Below, one piece after another: positions 53,937-63,758 of a DNA stretch of 64,000 nt. The stretch spans positions 4,562,001 through 4,626,000 of the forward strand of contig NZ_CP076538.1 of NCBI RefSeq assembly GCF_018885265.1, read 5' to 3'. The stretch comes from Amycolatopsis aidingensis. GTDB lineage: Bacteria > Actinomycetota > Actinomycetes > Mycobacteriales > Pseudonocardiaceae. A model generated the notes under the pieces. It saw only the letters and a program-made list of their open reading frames with translations. It made no database searches and was not told the DNA's origin. The stretch's first letter is position 1. Each line of letters starts with the position of its first letter. A program made the translations under genes and the position numbers.

Positions 53937-55148
53937 TTACGGAGCGTAACTAGTCGGCGACGGTCGGTCGGCCGGAGCGAGTTCGGGCAGCGTCAGGGCC
54001 GAGTGGGCCGGCCGTGGTGTCGTGGGTGGCATGGTGACGAGGTCACGCAGCATGGCGTTGCGTTGCTCCAGCGCCCTGGCCGTGGTGGGGAAGAGTGCTG
54101 CTCCACCATTGTCGACCAGTGCCTGGTTCATGGCTACGAACTCCCGGGTGCCGCGTTCGTAGGCGGCGAAGGCCGCCGTGTGGTCCCGGTTCGTGGTCAG
54201 GGCGTCGGCGAGCATGTAGGCGCCCACCAGCGCGAGGCTGGAGCCTTGTCCGGTGAGGAACGAGGGTGCGGATGCGGCGTCGCCGACGAGCCCGACGCGG
54301 CCGCTGGACCAGTGGGGCAGGCGGATCTGGCCCGCCGTGTCGAAGAACAGGTCATCCGCCTCGCGCATGGCGTCGACCATGCCGGGGACCTCCCATCCGG
54401 CGCCCGCGAAGGTCGCGGCGACCAGGTCCCGTTGGGCGTCGGGGTTCCGGAGGGCACCGAGGGGTGGTTCCGGTTGGTGAAAGGTCAGGAAGGCGTGCAG
54501 TTCGTCGTTGTTGCCGACGGCGTAGAGGGCCGCGGCTTTGCCGGGGGTGTTCCACATCATGAGCTCGTGCGAGAGCCCGAAGGTGTTGGGCATGGTGAAT
54601 ATGGCGAAGCAGTAGCCGAGGTAGCGGTGGAACTGTTCCTCGGGGCCGAACAGCAGTTCCCTGGTCGGTGAGTGCATACCATCGGCGCCGACCACCAGGT
54701 CGAACGTGCGCCGTTGCCCACTGTGGAGAGTGACGTCGACCCCGCGTCCGGACTGGTCCATGGTGTCGATGGAGTCGTCGAACAGGAATTCCACGTCGTC
54801 GCGAACTTTTCCGTGGAGGAGCGCGGCCAGATCGCCACGACGTACCTCGAGGTCCTGTCCCTCGACACCGCCGGCAACGGCGCTCGGGTCGACCGCGGCG
54901 ACAGTGCTGCCGTCGGCGTTGAGGAAAGTACAGCGACGCGAGCCGACATGCGCGTCCTGTAGCTGGGGCAGTATCCCCATGCGCCGGACCACCTCTATCG
55001 CGGTGCCGCGGACGTCGATCGGGTAACCACCGTCGCGCGGAGCGCCTGCCTTCTCCACCACGGTGACCGCGAATCCGGACCGGTGCAGCCAGTACGCCAG
55101 CGCGGGTCCGGCGATGCTGGCCCCGGAGATCAGAACTCGAGATGTCAT
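53937..55148 (-). CDS. FAD-dependent monooxygenase (PHBH type)
   Basis: A 403-aa flavoprotein. The Rossmann motif is GASIAGPALAYWL at the N-terminus, a DG motif region reads LVVGADGMHSPTRE, and the GD motif reads VGLVGDAASAPSFLTGQGSS. Length and motifs match the p-hydroxybenzoate-hydroxylase group (TetX-, RdmE- or OxyS-like). It would hydroxylate an aromatic or polyketide substrate or inactivate a drug, using NAD(P)H. ATG 55148 overlaps the stop of the exporter gene (ATGA). This pairing is typical of resistance or tailoring cassettes. Confidence 0.88.
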   Translation of the reverse strand: MTSRVLISGASIAGPALAYWLHRSGFAVTVVEKAGAPRDGGYPIDVRGTAIEVVRRMGILPQLQDAHVGSRRCTFLNADGSTVAAVDPSAVAGGVEGQDLEVRRGDLAALLHGKVRDDVEFLFDDSIDTMDQSGRGVDVTLHSGQRRTFDLVVGADGMHSPTRELLFGPEEQFHRYLGYCFAIFTMPNTFGLSHELMMWNTPGKAAALYAVGNNDELHAFLTFHQPEPPLGALRNPDAQRDLVAATFAGAGWEVPGMVDAMREADDLFFDTAGQIRLPHWSSGRVGLVGDAASAPSFLTGQGSSLALVGAYMLADALTTNRDHTAAFAAYERGTREFVAMNQALVDNGGAALFPTTARALEQRNAMLRDLVTMPPTTPRPAHSALTLPELAPADRPSPTSYAP

Positions 55149-56539
55149 GCCTTGGTTCCTTTCTTGGTGATGCGGACGACGAGCAGTGCCAATGCGGCGA
55201 CGAGGCCGGCGACGGCGAAGCCTGTGACGAAGGCCGATTCGGTCGGCTGGCCCGTCATCGGGTCGGTCCCTGCAGCGAGGATCGCGCCGCCGACCTGGAC
55301 GCCAACGGCCACACCGATCACGCGGGTCACCACGAGCAGGCTGGTCGCGATGCCGGTGTTCCCGGTCTCGACAGCGGTGGCGGTGCTGGCAAGCAACGCC
55401 GTGGTGATGACCCCCGCGGCGAACGCGGTCAGCACCTTCGCGAGGACGAGCTGCCATGCGGCGGTGTGTATCGACGTCAGCGCGATCATCGTGGCCGCCG
55501 CGACCACGGTGCCCACGATGACCACGGCACGCGGGCCGAACCGCCGGGCCGCGATCCCGCCGACCGAATCGCTGACCGCCCCGGCGATGGCACCGGGCAA
55601 AAGAAACAGCCCGATGTCGGTGGTGCTGACCCCGAAGCCGTAGCCGTCGGCCGATACCGAGAACAGGTACGGGAGCAGGAAGATGACCATCCCGAAACTG
55701 GTGGTGATGACGAAGGTCAGCACGCACGAACTCCACATCGCGGGCTTTGCCAGCATGCGTAGATCGACCATCGGCGAGGCTGCGCGGCGCTCGACGACGA
55801 CCCATCCGGTCGCCAGGGCGGCCACGACCACCGCAATGGCACCGACCACGACCGGCGGCAGGTCGCCGCTCGTCACCGTCACGAGCCCGAGCATGAACGC
55901 GAGCAACGTGCCGCTCAGCAGAATCACACCGGGCCAGTCGATCCTGCTGTCCGACTGGATCGGCGGATCATGCGGCATCAGCCTGATCACGGCCAACGTC
56001 ATCGCGATGATCGCGATCGTCGGTAGCGCGAACATCCAATGCCAGGACAGTCCTTCCGCGATCGGCCCGGCAATCAACGTTCCCACCATGCCGCCGCCCG
56101 TGAACAGCGCCACGACCACCCCGATCGCCACCTGTGACTCGCCTGCAGGGAGGTGCTTGCGCACCAGGATGAAGGAGAGGGGCAGCGCACCCACCATCAC
56201 GCCCTGCAACACCTGCCCGAGCAACAACACCGGCAGGTTCGGCGCCAGACCCGCCAGCAGTCCACCGGCCGAGACCACAGCCATCAGCCGGACCAGCACC
56301 CGCTTTCCGCCATAGCGGTCGCCGAGCTTGCCTGCGACGGGTGTGACGACCGCGCCGGTGATGAGTAACGTGTTGGCGATCAATGCCCCTTCGGCAGGAC
56401 TGACCCCCAGCTCACGTTGCAGCAGCGGGAGCGCGGGCTCCACCACCGACTGCAGGGTGCCGAGGGCGAGGGCCAAGACGCCGAGGGCACCGATCGACAG
56501 CCTCCCGATGCGGACCGGGGAAACCACAGCTTCGGACAT
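55145..56539 (-). CDS. MFS drug exporter (DHA2 family, 14 helices)
   Basis: A 464-aa protein with 14 predicted membrane helices. The loop motif GKLGDRYGGKRVLVRLMAVV and motif C-like VVALFTGGGMVGTLIAGPIA are hallmarks of DHA2 drug/H+ antiporters. ATG 56539 is preceded by AAAGGACG. The FAD monooxygenase overlaps its stop, so both are made from one transcript. It probably exports or protects against the monooxygenase product or substrate. The region upstream (56540-56737) holds no gene I recognise and should contain the promoter. Confidence 0.88.
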   Translation of the reverse strand: MSEAVVSPVRIGRLSIGALGVLALALGTLQSVVEPALPLLQRELGVSPAEGALIANTLLITGAVVTPVAGKLGDRYGGKRVLVRLMAVVSAGGLLAGLAPNLPVLLLGQVLQGVMVGALPLSFILVRKHLPAGESQVAIGVVVALFTGGGMVGTLIAGPIAEGLSWHWMFALPTIAIIAMTLAVIRLMPHDPPIQSDSRIDWPGVILLSGTLLAFMLGLVTVTSGDLPPVVVGAIAVVVAALATGWVVVERRAASPMVDLRMLAKPAMWSSCVLTFVITTSFGMVIFLLPYLFSVSADGYGFGVSTTDIGLFLLPGAIAGAVSDSVGGIAARRFGPRAVVIVGTVVAAATMIALTSIHTAAWQLVLAKVLTAFAAGVITTALLASTATAVETGNTGIATSLLVVTRVIGVAVGVQVGGAILAAGTDPMTGQPTESAFVTGFAVAGLVAALALLVVRITKKGTKA

Positions 56540-56737
56540 GGACGTCCTTTTCTCGTTGGGTGCGAGCAAGTACGTGGACCTGATCGAGGTGTGCGCCCGC
56601 GCTCTCCCGGCGCACACCTCGAGAGGGAATACAGATCGCGCTGGTCCGCCGGAGGTACGGCGAAGTCGCTGCCAGGCCGGGTCTGTTGTGGTCCGGCTGC
56701 GGTGAGCGCCATGCCAGCAGCCTGGCTTGTGCGGTGA

Positions 56738-57103
56738 TCCGCCGAAATCCAGCACACTCCAGAGGTCCCACTGGTGCTGGCCCTACTACCCCAGGGCTGA
56801 GACCCCGAGCCGGTCCAGGCGGCGATCACCCGTGGTCAGGCCCGGTTCGTCGAGCACGATCTCGAGGCCGACTACTGTCTGGTCGCACTTGACGAGAATC
56901 CGGAGGACGCGATCGTCGCGGCGCTGCGCAGCAACGACTACGGCTGTGTTGTGATCGGTGGCGGTATCCGCACGCACGAGCCGTTGCTCGAACTGTTCGA
57001 GAAGGTGATCAACCTGGTCCGGCTGCACACACCCCTGGCAGCCATCGCCTTCAACCGTAGCCCCGATGACTGCGCCGAGGCCGCCTTGCGGTGGTTGCAC
57101 TAA
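56738..57103 (+). pseudogene. Hypothetical conserved protein with an internal stop
   Basis: In one plus-strand frame there is VPLVLALLPQG, then a TGA at 56798-56800. After it, the same frame continues DPEPVQAAITRGQARFVEHD, DYGCVVIGGGIRTHEPLLEL and INLVRLHTPLAAIAFNRSPD, and ends at TAA 57101. The second part is clearly protein-like and resembles an actinobacterial protein family of unknown function. The start and first codons are unclear and the stop breaks it. Probably a small pseudogene. Confidence 0.45.
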
Positions 57104-57144
57104 CCGGGTAGTCCGCCGTTCCCGCGGACGCCATCGCGGGCATC

Positions 57145-59379
57145 ATGCACATCATGGATCGAAGGGATGGCGGGTTCGGCGGCGAACTGCGGCGCGGACG
57201 GGAGGCGGCCGGGTACTCACAGGCGGCGTTCGCCCGGCTCATCCACTACAGCAAGGGCTACCTCAGCAAGGTGGAGACCGGCAGGGCCGCGGGCAACCGG
57301 CAGTTCGCCGAGGCCTGCGACCGGGTGCTCCAGGCGGAGGGCGCGCTGGCCGCGCTGATGCCGGAGAAACCGGACCGCCGGTCCCGCCGCGCCACGGTCA
57401 CCCCGCTGGTGGGCCTGCCGCCGTCGACCCTGCATTTCACCGGCCGGACGTACGAGCTCGCGGCCGCCGTGTCCGTCCTGAGCGGCGAACGCGCGGAAGG
57501 AACCTGCGTCCTGAGTGGAATGGCTGGTGTGGGCAAGACCGCCCTCGCGCTGCGCGCAGCCTGGGAATCCGCGGAGTCCTTTCCGGATGGCTGCCTCTTC
57601 CTCGACCTCGGTGACCATGCCGCCGACGGCGTGACGGCCGGCGCGGAGGACGTTCTCGATCCGTTGCTGCGGATGCTCGGCGTGCCCGGCGAGCGGATTC
57701 CCTCCCATCCCGACGGGCGCGCCAACCTGTATCGCGGCTGGCTACGGGGCCGGAGCTGCCTGCTCGTGCTGGACAACGCGATCAGCGCGGCCCAGGTCGG
57801 ACCGGTGCTGCCCACCGAACCGAGGTGCCGAGTGATCATCACCAGCCGAAACCGGCTCAACGCGCTCGACGACGCGGTACATGTACCCATGGACGTGCTG
57901 CCCATGGCCGAGGCGGTGACCCTGTTCCGCGCGGTCGGTGGGGACCACGCGGCGGCCGCCAGGGGCGACCTGGTCGAACGGATCGTGGCGAGCTGCGGCG
58001 GGCTGCCGCTGGCGATCCGCATCGCCGCGGCCCGCTTCCGGACGGATCCGGCATCGTCGCTGGACGACTTCGCGCAGCGGTTCGCCGACGAGACCGCGCG
58101 GCTCGGCGTGCTGAATGACGGGGACCGTAGCGTGGCGGCGGCGTTCAGCCTTTCGGTCGGGGCGCTGCCGCCGGAGCAGCTGCGGGTGTTCGCGCTGCTT
58201 GCCATGCATCCGGGCAGGGAGGTCGAGATCCACGACGTCGCGGCCCTGGCCGACCTGGAACCGGCTCAGGCGCAGGCGCTCGTCGACCGGCTCGACGACG
58301 CCCATCTGGTCGCCCGTGGCCACGTCGACCACGTGTCCATGCACGACCTGCTCCGGGACTTCGCCAGATCCACGATCCTGCCGGCCACCGATCCCGCAGA
58401 GCAGGACGCCGCCGTGCGCCGGCTGCTCGACCACAGCCTCCTGCTCGCCAGGTCCGCCGACGAACTGCTCGCACCCCACCGCTATCGCATGCCCATCGAC
58501 CCCGGGCACCTGCCTGCCGGGTCGCGGAGTTTTCCGGACCGGGCCAGCGCGCTCGCCTGGACCGACCGCGAGTGGCCCAGCCTGGTCGGCCTGTGCCGTC
58601 TCGCCGCCGCCCGTGGTTTCCACGGCCGGTGCTGGCAACTGGCTTTCCTGCTACGGGACTTCTTCTTCCACGCCAAACTCTGGGACCCGTGGATCGAAAC
58701 CCACCGGCTCGCGGTGACCTCGGCGCGGGCCGAGGGCGACGACCGGGCGCTGGCCATGACCCTGAACAACCTCGGTATCGCATATGTCGACCGCGGCGAC
58801 CTGTCCGTGGCCATCGGCTACTACGAGGAAGCACTGGAACTGTTCGGCGAACTCGGCGACGAGCACGGCCACACCAACACGATGTCGAACCTCGCGTGGG
58901 CCGCGCTCTACACAGGCGACCATGAACGCGCGTTGCATGGGCTCGAGGACGCCCTCACCGCGTACCGGAGGATGGGCAACTCCCGCAATGCCGCGATCGC
59001 CCTCCGCGGGGTCGCGCTGGTGGAGACCGAACTCGGCCACTATGCCGACGCGGTGGAACACGCCGAGCTTTCGTACACCGAGTTCGTCGCGCTGGGGTCG
59101 AGCCTGGATACGACCATGTCGGTCAACTGTGTGGCGTGGGCGCTGTTCCGATCCGGCGACCATGATGCCGCGGCCGCCCACTACGAGCGTGCCGCCGAGC
59201 TCGGCGAGGAGTGCGGCAGCCGGTACGAGACCGCGCGGGCCTTGACCGGCCTCGGCAACGTCCATGCGGCATCCGGCCGTCCGGATGCGGCCCGCCGGTG
59301 CTGGGAACGGGCGGACGACCTGCGCGACGTGCTCGATCCGCGCATGGTCGGCGAGGCCCGGGTCCGCGCGTCCTGGTGA
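57145..59379 (+). CDS. XRE-HTH/NB-ARC/TPR transcriptional regulator
   Basis: A 744-aa STAND regulator. The helix-turn-helix (about 12-60) reads ELRRGREAAGYSQAAFARLI, YSKGYLSKVETGRA. The NB-ARC ATPase (about 95-340) has Walker A GMAGVGKT near 127, Walker B SCLLVLDNA and a GLPLAIRIAA motif. The C-terminal half has TPR-like repeats (ALAMTLNNLGIAYVDRGDLS, TMSNLAWAALYTGDHERALH). It probably uses ATP and an unknown ligand to switch DNA binding. Intact, unlike the similar gene at 34698. An ATG three codons later is possible. Convergent with the STAND NTPase gene. Confidence 0.9.
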   Translation: MHIMDRRDGGFGGELRRGREAAGYSQAAFARLIHYSKGYLSKVETGRAAGNRQFAEACDRVLQAEGALAALMPEKPDRRSRRATVTPLVGLPPSTLHFTGRTYELAAAVSVLSGERAEGTCVLSGMAGVGKTALALRAAWESAESFPDGCLFLDLGDHAADGVTAGAEDVLDPLLRMLGVPGERIPSHPDGRANLYRGWLRGRSCLLVLDNAISAAQVGPVLPTEPRCRVIITSRNRLNALDDAVHVPMDVLPMAEAVTLFRAVGGDHAAAARGDLVERIVASCGGLPLAIRIAAARFRTDPASSLDDFAQRFADETARLGVLNDGDRSVAAAFSLSVGALPPEQLRVFALLAMHPGREVEIHDVAALADLEPAQAQALVDRLDDAHLVARGHVDHVSMHDLLRDFARSTILPATDPAEQDAAVRRLLDHSLLLARSADELLAPHRYRMPIDPGHLPAGSRSFPDRASALAWTDREWPSLVGLCRLAAARGFHGRCWQLAFLLRDFFFHAKLWDPWIETHRLAVTSARAEGDDRALAMTLNNLGIAYVDRGDLSVAIGYYEEALELFGELGDEHGHTNTMSNLAWAALYTGDHERALHGLEDALTAYRRMGNSRNAAIALRGVALVETELGHYADAVEHAELSYTEFVALGSSLDTTMSVNCVAWALFRSGDHDAAAAHYERAAELGEECGSRYETARALTGLGNVHAASGRPDAARRCWERADDLRDVLDPRMVGEARVRASW

Positions 59380-59402
59380 CCGCGGGCAGGCCGCGGCCGA
59401 CA

Positions 59403-62015
59403 TCAGGGGTTCGTCGCGACCGCGCCATCGGGAGTGAGGCCATGTTCGAGCAGGGCCTGCCCGTCCGGGACGCGACCCGCACGGGCGAGCGCGAGCAGCC
59501 ACTGCGCAGCGGCGCCGTCCCCCGCCGCGGTGCGCTCCCGAAGCTCGGTGACGCACCCGTGGTCGGCCAGCACGCGGGCCAGCCGCTCGCGAGCCGGGTA
59601 GTCGCCGCGTTCGGCGTACTCGCGCAGTGCGGCAAGGGCGGCGGTGATCTCACCCCGCTCCAGCAGGGCGTCGACCAGTATCTGCCGGGCGTAGCGCGGT
59701 TCTTCGTCGGCCAGTGCGCGCAGCTTGGTCAGGTTGCCCGACCTCGCCAGTTGCCTCGGCAACCAGTCCCGCATCCAATGCCGGTTCCTGCGGACGAGCG
59801 TGAGCGCCTCGGCCCAGCGATCGGCCTCGGCCAGCCGATCGGCCAAGGCACGTACAACATTATGTGAGGCGTCGGCGCCGTCGGTGCCCACGTACTCGGT
59901 GAGCATGGTGATCGCGCGTTCGGTATAGCCGTGCGAGGCAAGGGTGTCGGCAAGTGCGACCAGTTCCGCCTCGAAGGGGGTCATACTCCGATCCCAGGCG
60001 GGCCGCTCGACCTGCTGCGGCTCCGAGCCGTGCCGGTGCAGCAACTGCACCGCCTTGTCCACCTCCCCGCGCCCGATCAGCAGCTCGAACGGCCGCGCGT
60101 CCAGAGCGGGCCTGGACATCATGTCCGAAAGGTAGCGGTTCACCGCGTCCTCGTCACCTTGGTCGCACTCCCGCTCGGCGAGCAGGAGTGCGGCAGTGGG
60201 GCTGTCGGCAGCGGCAAGTTCATGGAGGCGTTGCAGGTTGCCGCTGGCCGCGAGCTGGTGCGCCAGCCACTGCTCCGCCCACTCGTCGGTCAGCCATGGC
60301 CCAGCCCGCCCACCGAGGGCCTTCCGGACGACCGTGAGTGCCTCGGGCCACCGGTCGTTTTCTGCAAGCACTGTGGCTAGTACTTCGCCGAAGCGTTCGG
60401 CGAGCACCAACTGCTCACCGCGGATGGCTTGGTCCTCCTGCCCCACCTCTGCATATCGCCGGTTCGCGACTCGCCGAACAAGATCGGCGGCCGTATCCGG
60501 CCCCTTCGCCCTGGCCAGCATTCGGACCCAATCGACCACCGAGGGAGCACGGAGGTCGTCGCCGAAGGAGTCGATCAGGGCCCGCACCAGATGCTCGGCC
60601 TCCGCATACCTACCCTGCTCCCCCAGTTGCCGCACAGTGGTGTCGAAAAGGCCGGACTGGACCTCTTCCGGCAGTGGCCGCGGAATGGTGCGGACGACCT
60701 CCATCGCCAGCTCCACCCTGCCGTAGCCGGCCAGAGTGGCCACCATGCGATGCTGAGTCCCCGTGGCCATCGCCTCAATGGCCTGGCCACACAACCGGTC
60801 GCCATACCGGAAAACCAAGCGCCGATAGGCACTTTCGGCCAGCCGTGCGCGATCCTCGGGGTCCAGGGCGTGCTCCGCGCACGCCTGCCACAGGGTGGCA
60901 GGCACGACAGCGTCACGCCGGGTCCTCCTGCCGTGCTGATCCAAGTAGTCGTGCGGCTCGTAGGCATCAGCAGGCCCGGGGCCGGCTTCCCGCCGACGCG
61001 GGACCAAAGCGGTGATCCCGTGCGCGGCTTGACCGGCAGCACGGGCCAAGCCCTCGGCGAACCAGTCGTCTGGAGTATCGACGAGGTCCTCGGCACCGAG
61101 ATAGCCGGGTGCGGCATCGCCCAGCAGGGCACGGGACACCGGGACCTGATGGCCGAGCCGCCGCGCATCCAAAGCTGCGGTCACAATGGCGGCGGCGTAG
61201 CGATCCCGCGGGGTCTCCGGATGTTCGTGGCGTTCAACCAGGGCGGGCCCTCCGGCGATGGTCTGGATGACCCGGCGGTCCGGCGAGGCCGACACCGCCG
61301 CGGCCAACCGAGGATCGGCCGTGCGATCGGCACCAACCAGCGCGATCTGCTCAGGGCTGAACCGATCAGCCACCCGCACCCGCCGCACACCGTGCTGCAG
61401 CAATGCCCGGACCTGGGAACGTCCGTCGAGGCCATCCGGTGCGCCGGTAAACTCGTCCCAGTACCGCGGCCACAGCGTGCCCAGCACGACCACTGGCTTC
61501 GGCCGAATGAGCAGTTCCCGCAGGTGGGCCGCGACCTGTTCACCGTGCGGGCCAGACAAGTGGTTCTGCGACTCGTTCAGCCAGATCACCGTTCGCGAGG
61601 CGACTCCGCCGCCCAGCAACGCAAGTAACTCGTCCGCCGTGCGCGGATACACCAGCGGCCATTCCCGCAACACCTCGTGTCGGTGCACCGCCTCGTAGAG
61701 GGCGCGAGTCTTCCCCGTCGAGGACTCACCGGTGATCACAAGCATCTGGGCGCCATCCAGCTCAGCCAGGTACTCATCGATGCGGTCGTCATGCTCACGA
61801 CGCAGATACCCTGGCAGCTCGGGCAGATCCCCGCCGACCACGATCGCCCGGTGCACATCCAGCTGAAGCGGGCCCCACCGACTAATCGGGCGAGCGGTGA
61901 GCGACCCGACCGGATTGGCACCGTGCAGGTGGACGCCACCACCGATCGCCCCAGCCTGGATGACGACGTTCGCCGAGGCACGACTCTCGTTGTGCACGTC
62001 ACCGGATGAACCCAC
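59403..62015 (-). CDS. Large STAND-type NTPase with N-terminal amyloid-like motif
   Basis: An 870-aa protein. Residues about 15-31 read ANVVIQAGAIGGGVHLH, a short glycine-flanked motif of the kind seen at the ends of bacterial NLR-like proteins and compared with RHIM/BASS amyloid signalling motifs. A P-loop NTPase follows: Walker A GESSTGKT at 96-103, Walker B-like TVIWLNESQNHL near 142. From about 370 on, degenerate helical repeats (TPR/HEAT-like: LARSGNLTKLRALADEEPRY and similar) reach the end. GTG 62015 lacks a ribosome site, so it may be leaderless. A role in signalling or phage defence is inference. Confidence 0.6.
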   Translation of the reverse strand: MGSSGDVHNESRASANVVIQAGAIGGGVHLHGANPVGSLTARPISRWGPLQLDVHRAIVVGGDLPELPGYLRREHDDRIDEYLAELDGAQMLVITGESSTGKTRALYEAVHRHEVLREWPLVYPRTADELLALLGGGVASRTVIWLNESQNHLSGPHGEQVAAHLRELLIRPKPVVVLGTLWPRYWDEFTGAPDGLDGRSQVRALLQHGVRRVRVADRFSPEQIALVGADRTADPRLAAAVSASPDRRVIQTIAGGPALVERHEHPETPRDRYAAAIVTAALDARRLGHQVPVSRALLGDAAPGYLGAEDLVDTPDDWFAEGLARAAGQAAHGITALVPRRREAGPGPADAYEPHDYLDQHGRRTRRDAVVPATLWQACAEHALDPEDRARLAESAYRRLVFRYGDRLCGQAIEAMATGTQHRMVATLAGYGRVELAMEVVRTIPRPLPEEVQSGLFDTTVRQLGEQGRYAEAEHLVRALIDSFGDDLRAPSVVDWVRMLARAKGPDTAADLVRRVANRRYAEVGQEDQAIRGEQLVLAERFGEVLATVLAENDRWPEALTVVRKALGGRAGPWLTDEWAEQWLAHQLAASGNLQRLHELAAADSPTAALLLAERECDQGDEDAVNRYLSDMMSRPALDARPFELLIGRGEVDKAVQLLHRHGSEPQQVERPAWDRSMTPFEAELVALADTLASHGYTERAITMLTEYVGTDGADASHNVVRALADRLAEADRWAEALTLVRRNRHWMRDWLPRQLARSGNLTKLRALADEEPRYARQILVDALLERGEITAALAALREYAERGDYPARERLARVLADHGCVTELRERTAAGDGAAAQWLLALARAGRVPDGQALLEHGLTPDGAVATNP

Positions 62016-62158
62016 GCGAACACTCTAGGCACCACGACACCGGTCACGCAGCGATATCACTGACCTACCGCAGCCGGAAGCGCCGAAAGGAAATCTGTGC
62101 TGACATACTCCTGCGGGGAGTGGATCTGCCGCGGCGCGAACGGACAGGGAGGCGGATA

Positions 62159-62983
62159 GTGCCGGAGGACAGCTCACCAGGGGAGGACATCGGACGGACC
62201 GGGGAGATCGCCGACGACTATGCCCGCGGCTACGCGCTGTTGCAGCGGCTCGGCGGCACCGAGCGGCCCGCGGTGCTCGACCTCTTCTCCGACTTCGCCG
62301 AGGACTTCGGCCGGCAGTCCGTCGCCTTCGTCTACGGGCAGCTCTATCACCGCCCCGGGCTGAGCCTGCCGCAGCGGCAGCTGGCCACCATCGGCATCCT
62401 GGCCACCCTCGGTTATGCCCAGGCGCAGCTGAAGTTCCACCTCGGCGCGGCACTGCGGGTGGGCTGCTCCCGGCAGCAGCTCGTGGAAGCCGTGCTCCAG
62501 GTGGCCTCCTTCGCGGGCTTTCCGGCGACGATCAACGCGCTCGGCGTCGTCAAGGAGCTGTTCGATGAGCTGCCACCCGCTCCCCGGCCCACACCGGAAC
62601 CCGCGCCCATGGAAGGGGACCGCTACCAGCGCGGACTCGAGGCGATGCGCCGCATCGACGGCGAGGCCGGGGAAAGGGTGGCGGCGAGCCTGGCGGAGCT
62701 GGCACCCGACCTGGTCCGCTATCTGATCGAGTTCACCTTCGGTGAGGTCTACTGCAGGCCGGGGCTCGACCTGCGGGAACGGGAGATCGTCACGGTCGCC
62801 GCGTGCACCGCGCTCGGCACGGCGGCGCCCCAGCTGAAGGTGCATGTACACGGGCTGCTCAACGTCGGCGGCACCCGGCAGGAGGCACTGGAGACGATCC
62901 TGCACACGGCAGCCTATGTCGGCTTCCCGGCAGCGCTGAACGGCATCTCCGTGGCCCGCGCCGCCTTCGCCGAGCGGGACTGA
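62159..62983 (+). CDS. Tandem carboxymuconolactone decarboxylase/AhpD-like protein
   Basis: A 274-aa soluble protein made of two repeats of the CMD fold (about 30-135 and 160-274). Each has a helical core (FVYGQLYHRPGLSLPQRQLA / FTFGEVYCRPGLDLREREIV) and a following TLGYAQAQLKFHLGAALRVG / ALGTAAPQLKVHVHGLLNVG block. AhpD-type CxxC is not present, so it is more like the muconolactone or uncharacterised group. GTG 62159 is chosen because GGGAGGCGG lies just before it. Function unknown; it may act in aromatic degradation or redox stress. Confidence 0.75.
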   Translation: MPEDSSPGEDIGRTGEIADDYARGYALLQRLGGTERPAVLDLFSDFAEDFGRQSVAFVYGQLYHRPGLSLPQRQLATIGILATLGYAQAQLKFHLGAALRVGCSRQQLVEAVLQVASFAGFPATINALGVVKELFDELPPAPRPTPEPAPMEGDRYQRGLEAMRRIDGEAGERVAASLAELAPDLVRYLIEFTFGEVYCRPGLDLREREIVTVAACTALGTAAPQLKVHVHGLLNVGGTRQEALETILHTAAYVGFPAALNGISVARAAFAERD

Positions 62984-63104
62984 CCGTCCGCCAGCCTGCT
63001 CGGAGAGCCCACGGGAGGCAGGGTTTAGCCCGTATCATCCAGGTGCAACGATTCAGTCGCCGGGCAGCAGGCTGTCCCGATGGCGAACAGGGGGTGAGCA
63101 CCGG

Positions 63105-63758
63105 GTGCCGTCGAGTGCCATCACGGTAGCGGTGATCGATGATCATCCGGTGGTCCTGGCCGGTATCCGGTCCTGGTACGCGCAGGCGCGGCCGCCGATC
63201 GAGGTGGTCGCCAGCGGCGAGGACGTCTCGGCGGCCCGCACCGAATCCGGTTCCGCCGCCGATGTGGTGGTCGTCGACCTGTACCTCTCCGGCGGAGTGC
63301 CGGGTTATCGCATGATCAGGCAGCTGGTGGACGAGGGCAGGCGGGTCATCGTCTACACCATGGTCGACAGCCAGGAGGCCGCCCTGACCTGCCTGGATCT
63401 CGGGGCACTCAGCTATCTCACCAAGGCCGAGGGGGAGCCGCACCTGGTAGCCGCCACGCAGGCGGCCGCACAGGGCCTTCCGTACACCCCGCCCGCGCTG
63501 GCCGGGGCGATCGGCACGGACACCCGGCCGAGCAGGCCCACCCTGGCCCCGCGGGAGGCCGACGTGCTGGTGGAGTGGTTCCAGTGCGAGTCGAAGGGCA
63601 TGGTCGCCGAGAAACTGGGACTCTCGGTTCGTACCGTCAACTCCTACCTCGACCGGGTACGCATCAAGTACGCCAATGTGGGCCGCCCGGCCAGCACCAA
63701 GGCCACCCTCGTCGCCAGGGCGATTCAGGACGGGCTGATCGGGCTGGACGAGCTGTGA
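63105..63758 (+). CDS. LuxR-type two-component response regulator
   Basis: A 217-aa protein. The receiver domain starts ITVAVIDDHPVVLAGIRSWY (acidic pair DD) and has the phospho-acceptor Asp in DVVVVDLYLSG and a conserved Lys in YLTKAEG. The C-terminal helix-turn-helix (about 145-205) reads TLAPREADVLVEWFQCESKG, MVAEKLGLSVRTVNSYLDRV. It should respond to a sensor kinase and control transcription. GTG 63105 has AGGGGGTGAG upstream. Its end overlaps a partial convergent gene by 34 bp that may encode the kinase. Confidence 0.88.
   Translation: MPSSAITVAVIDDHPVVLAGIRSWYAQARPPIEVVASGEDVSAARTESGSAADVVVVDLYLSGGVPGYRMIRQLVDEGRRVIVYTMVDSQEAALTCLDLGALSYLTKAEGEPHLVAATQAAAQGLPYTPPALAGAIGTDTRPSRPTLAPREADVLVEWFQCESKGMVAEKLGLSVRTVNSYLDRVRIKYANVGRPASTKATLVARAIQDGLIGLDEL

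Noticed and set aside
56798..56800. In-frame TGA read as selenocysteine
   Set aside because: No Cys or redox motif at the position in the protein and no evident SECIS-like hairpin right after it; a plain nonsense mutation is simpler.
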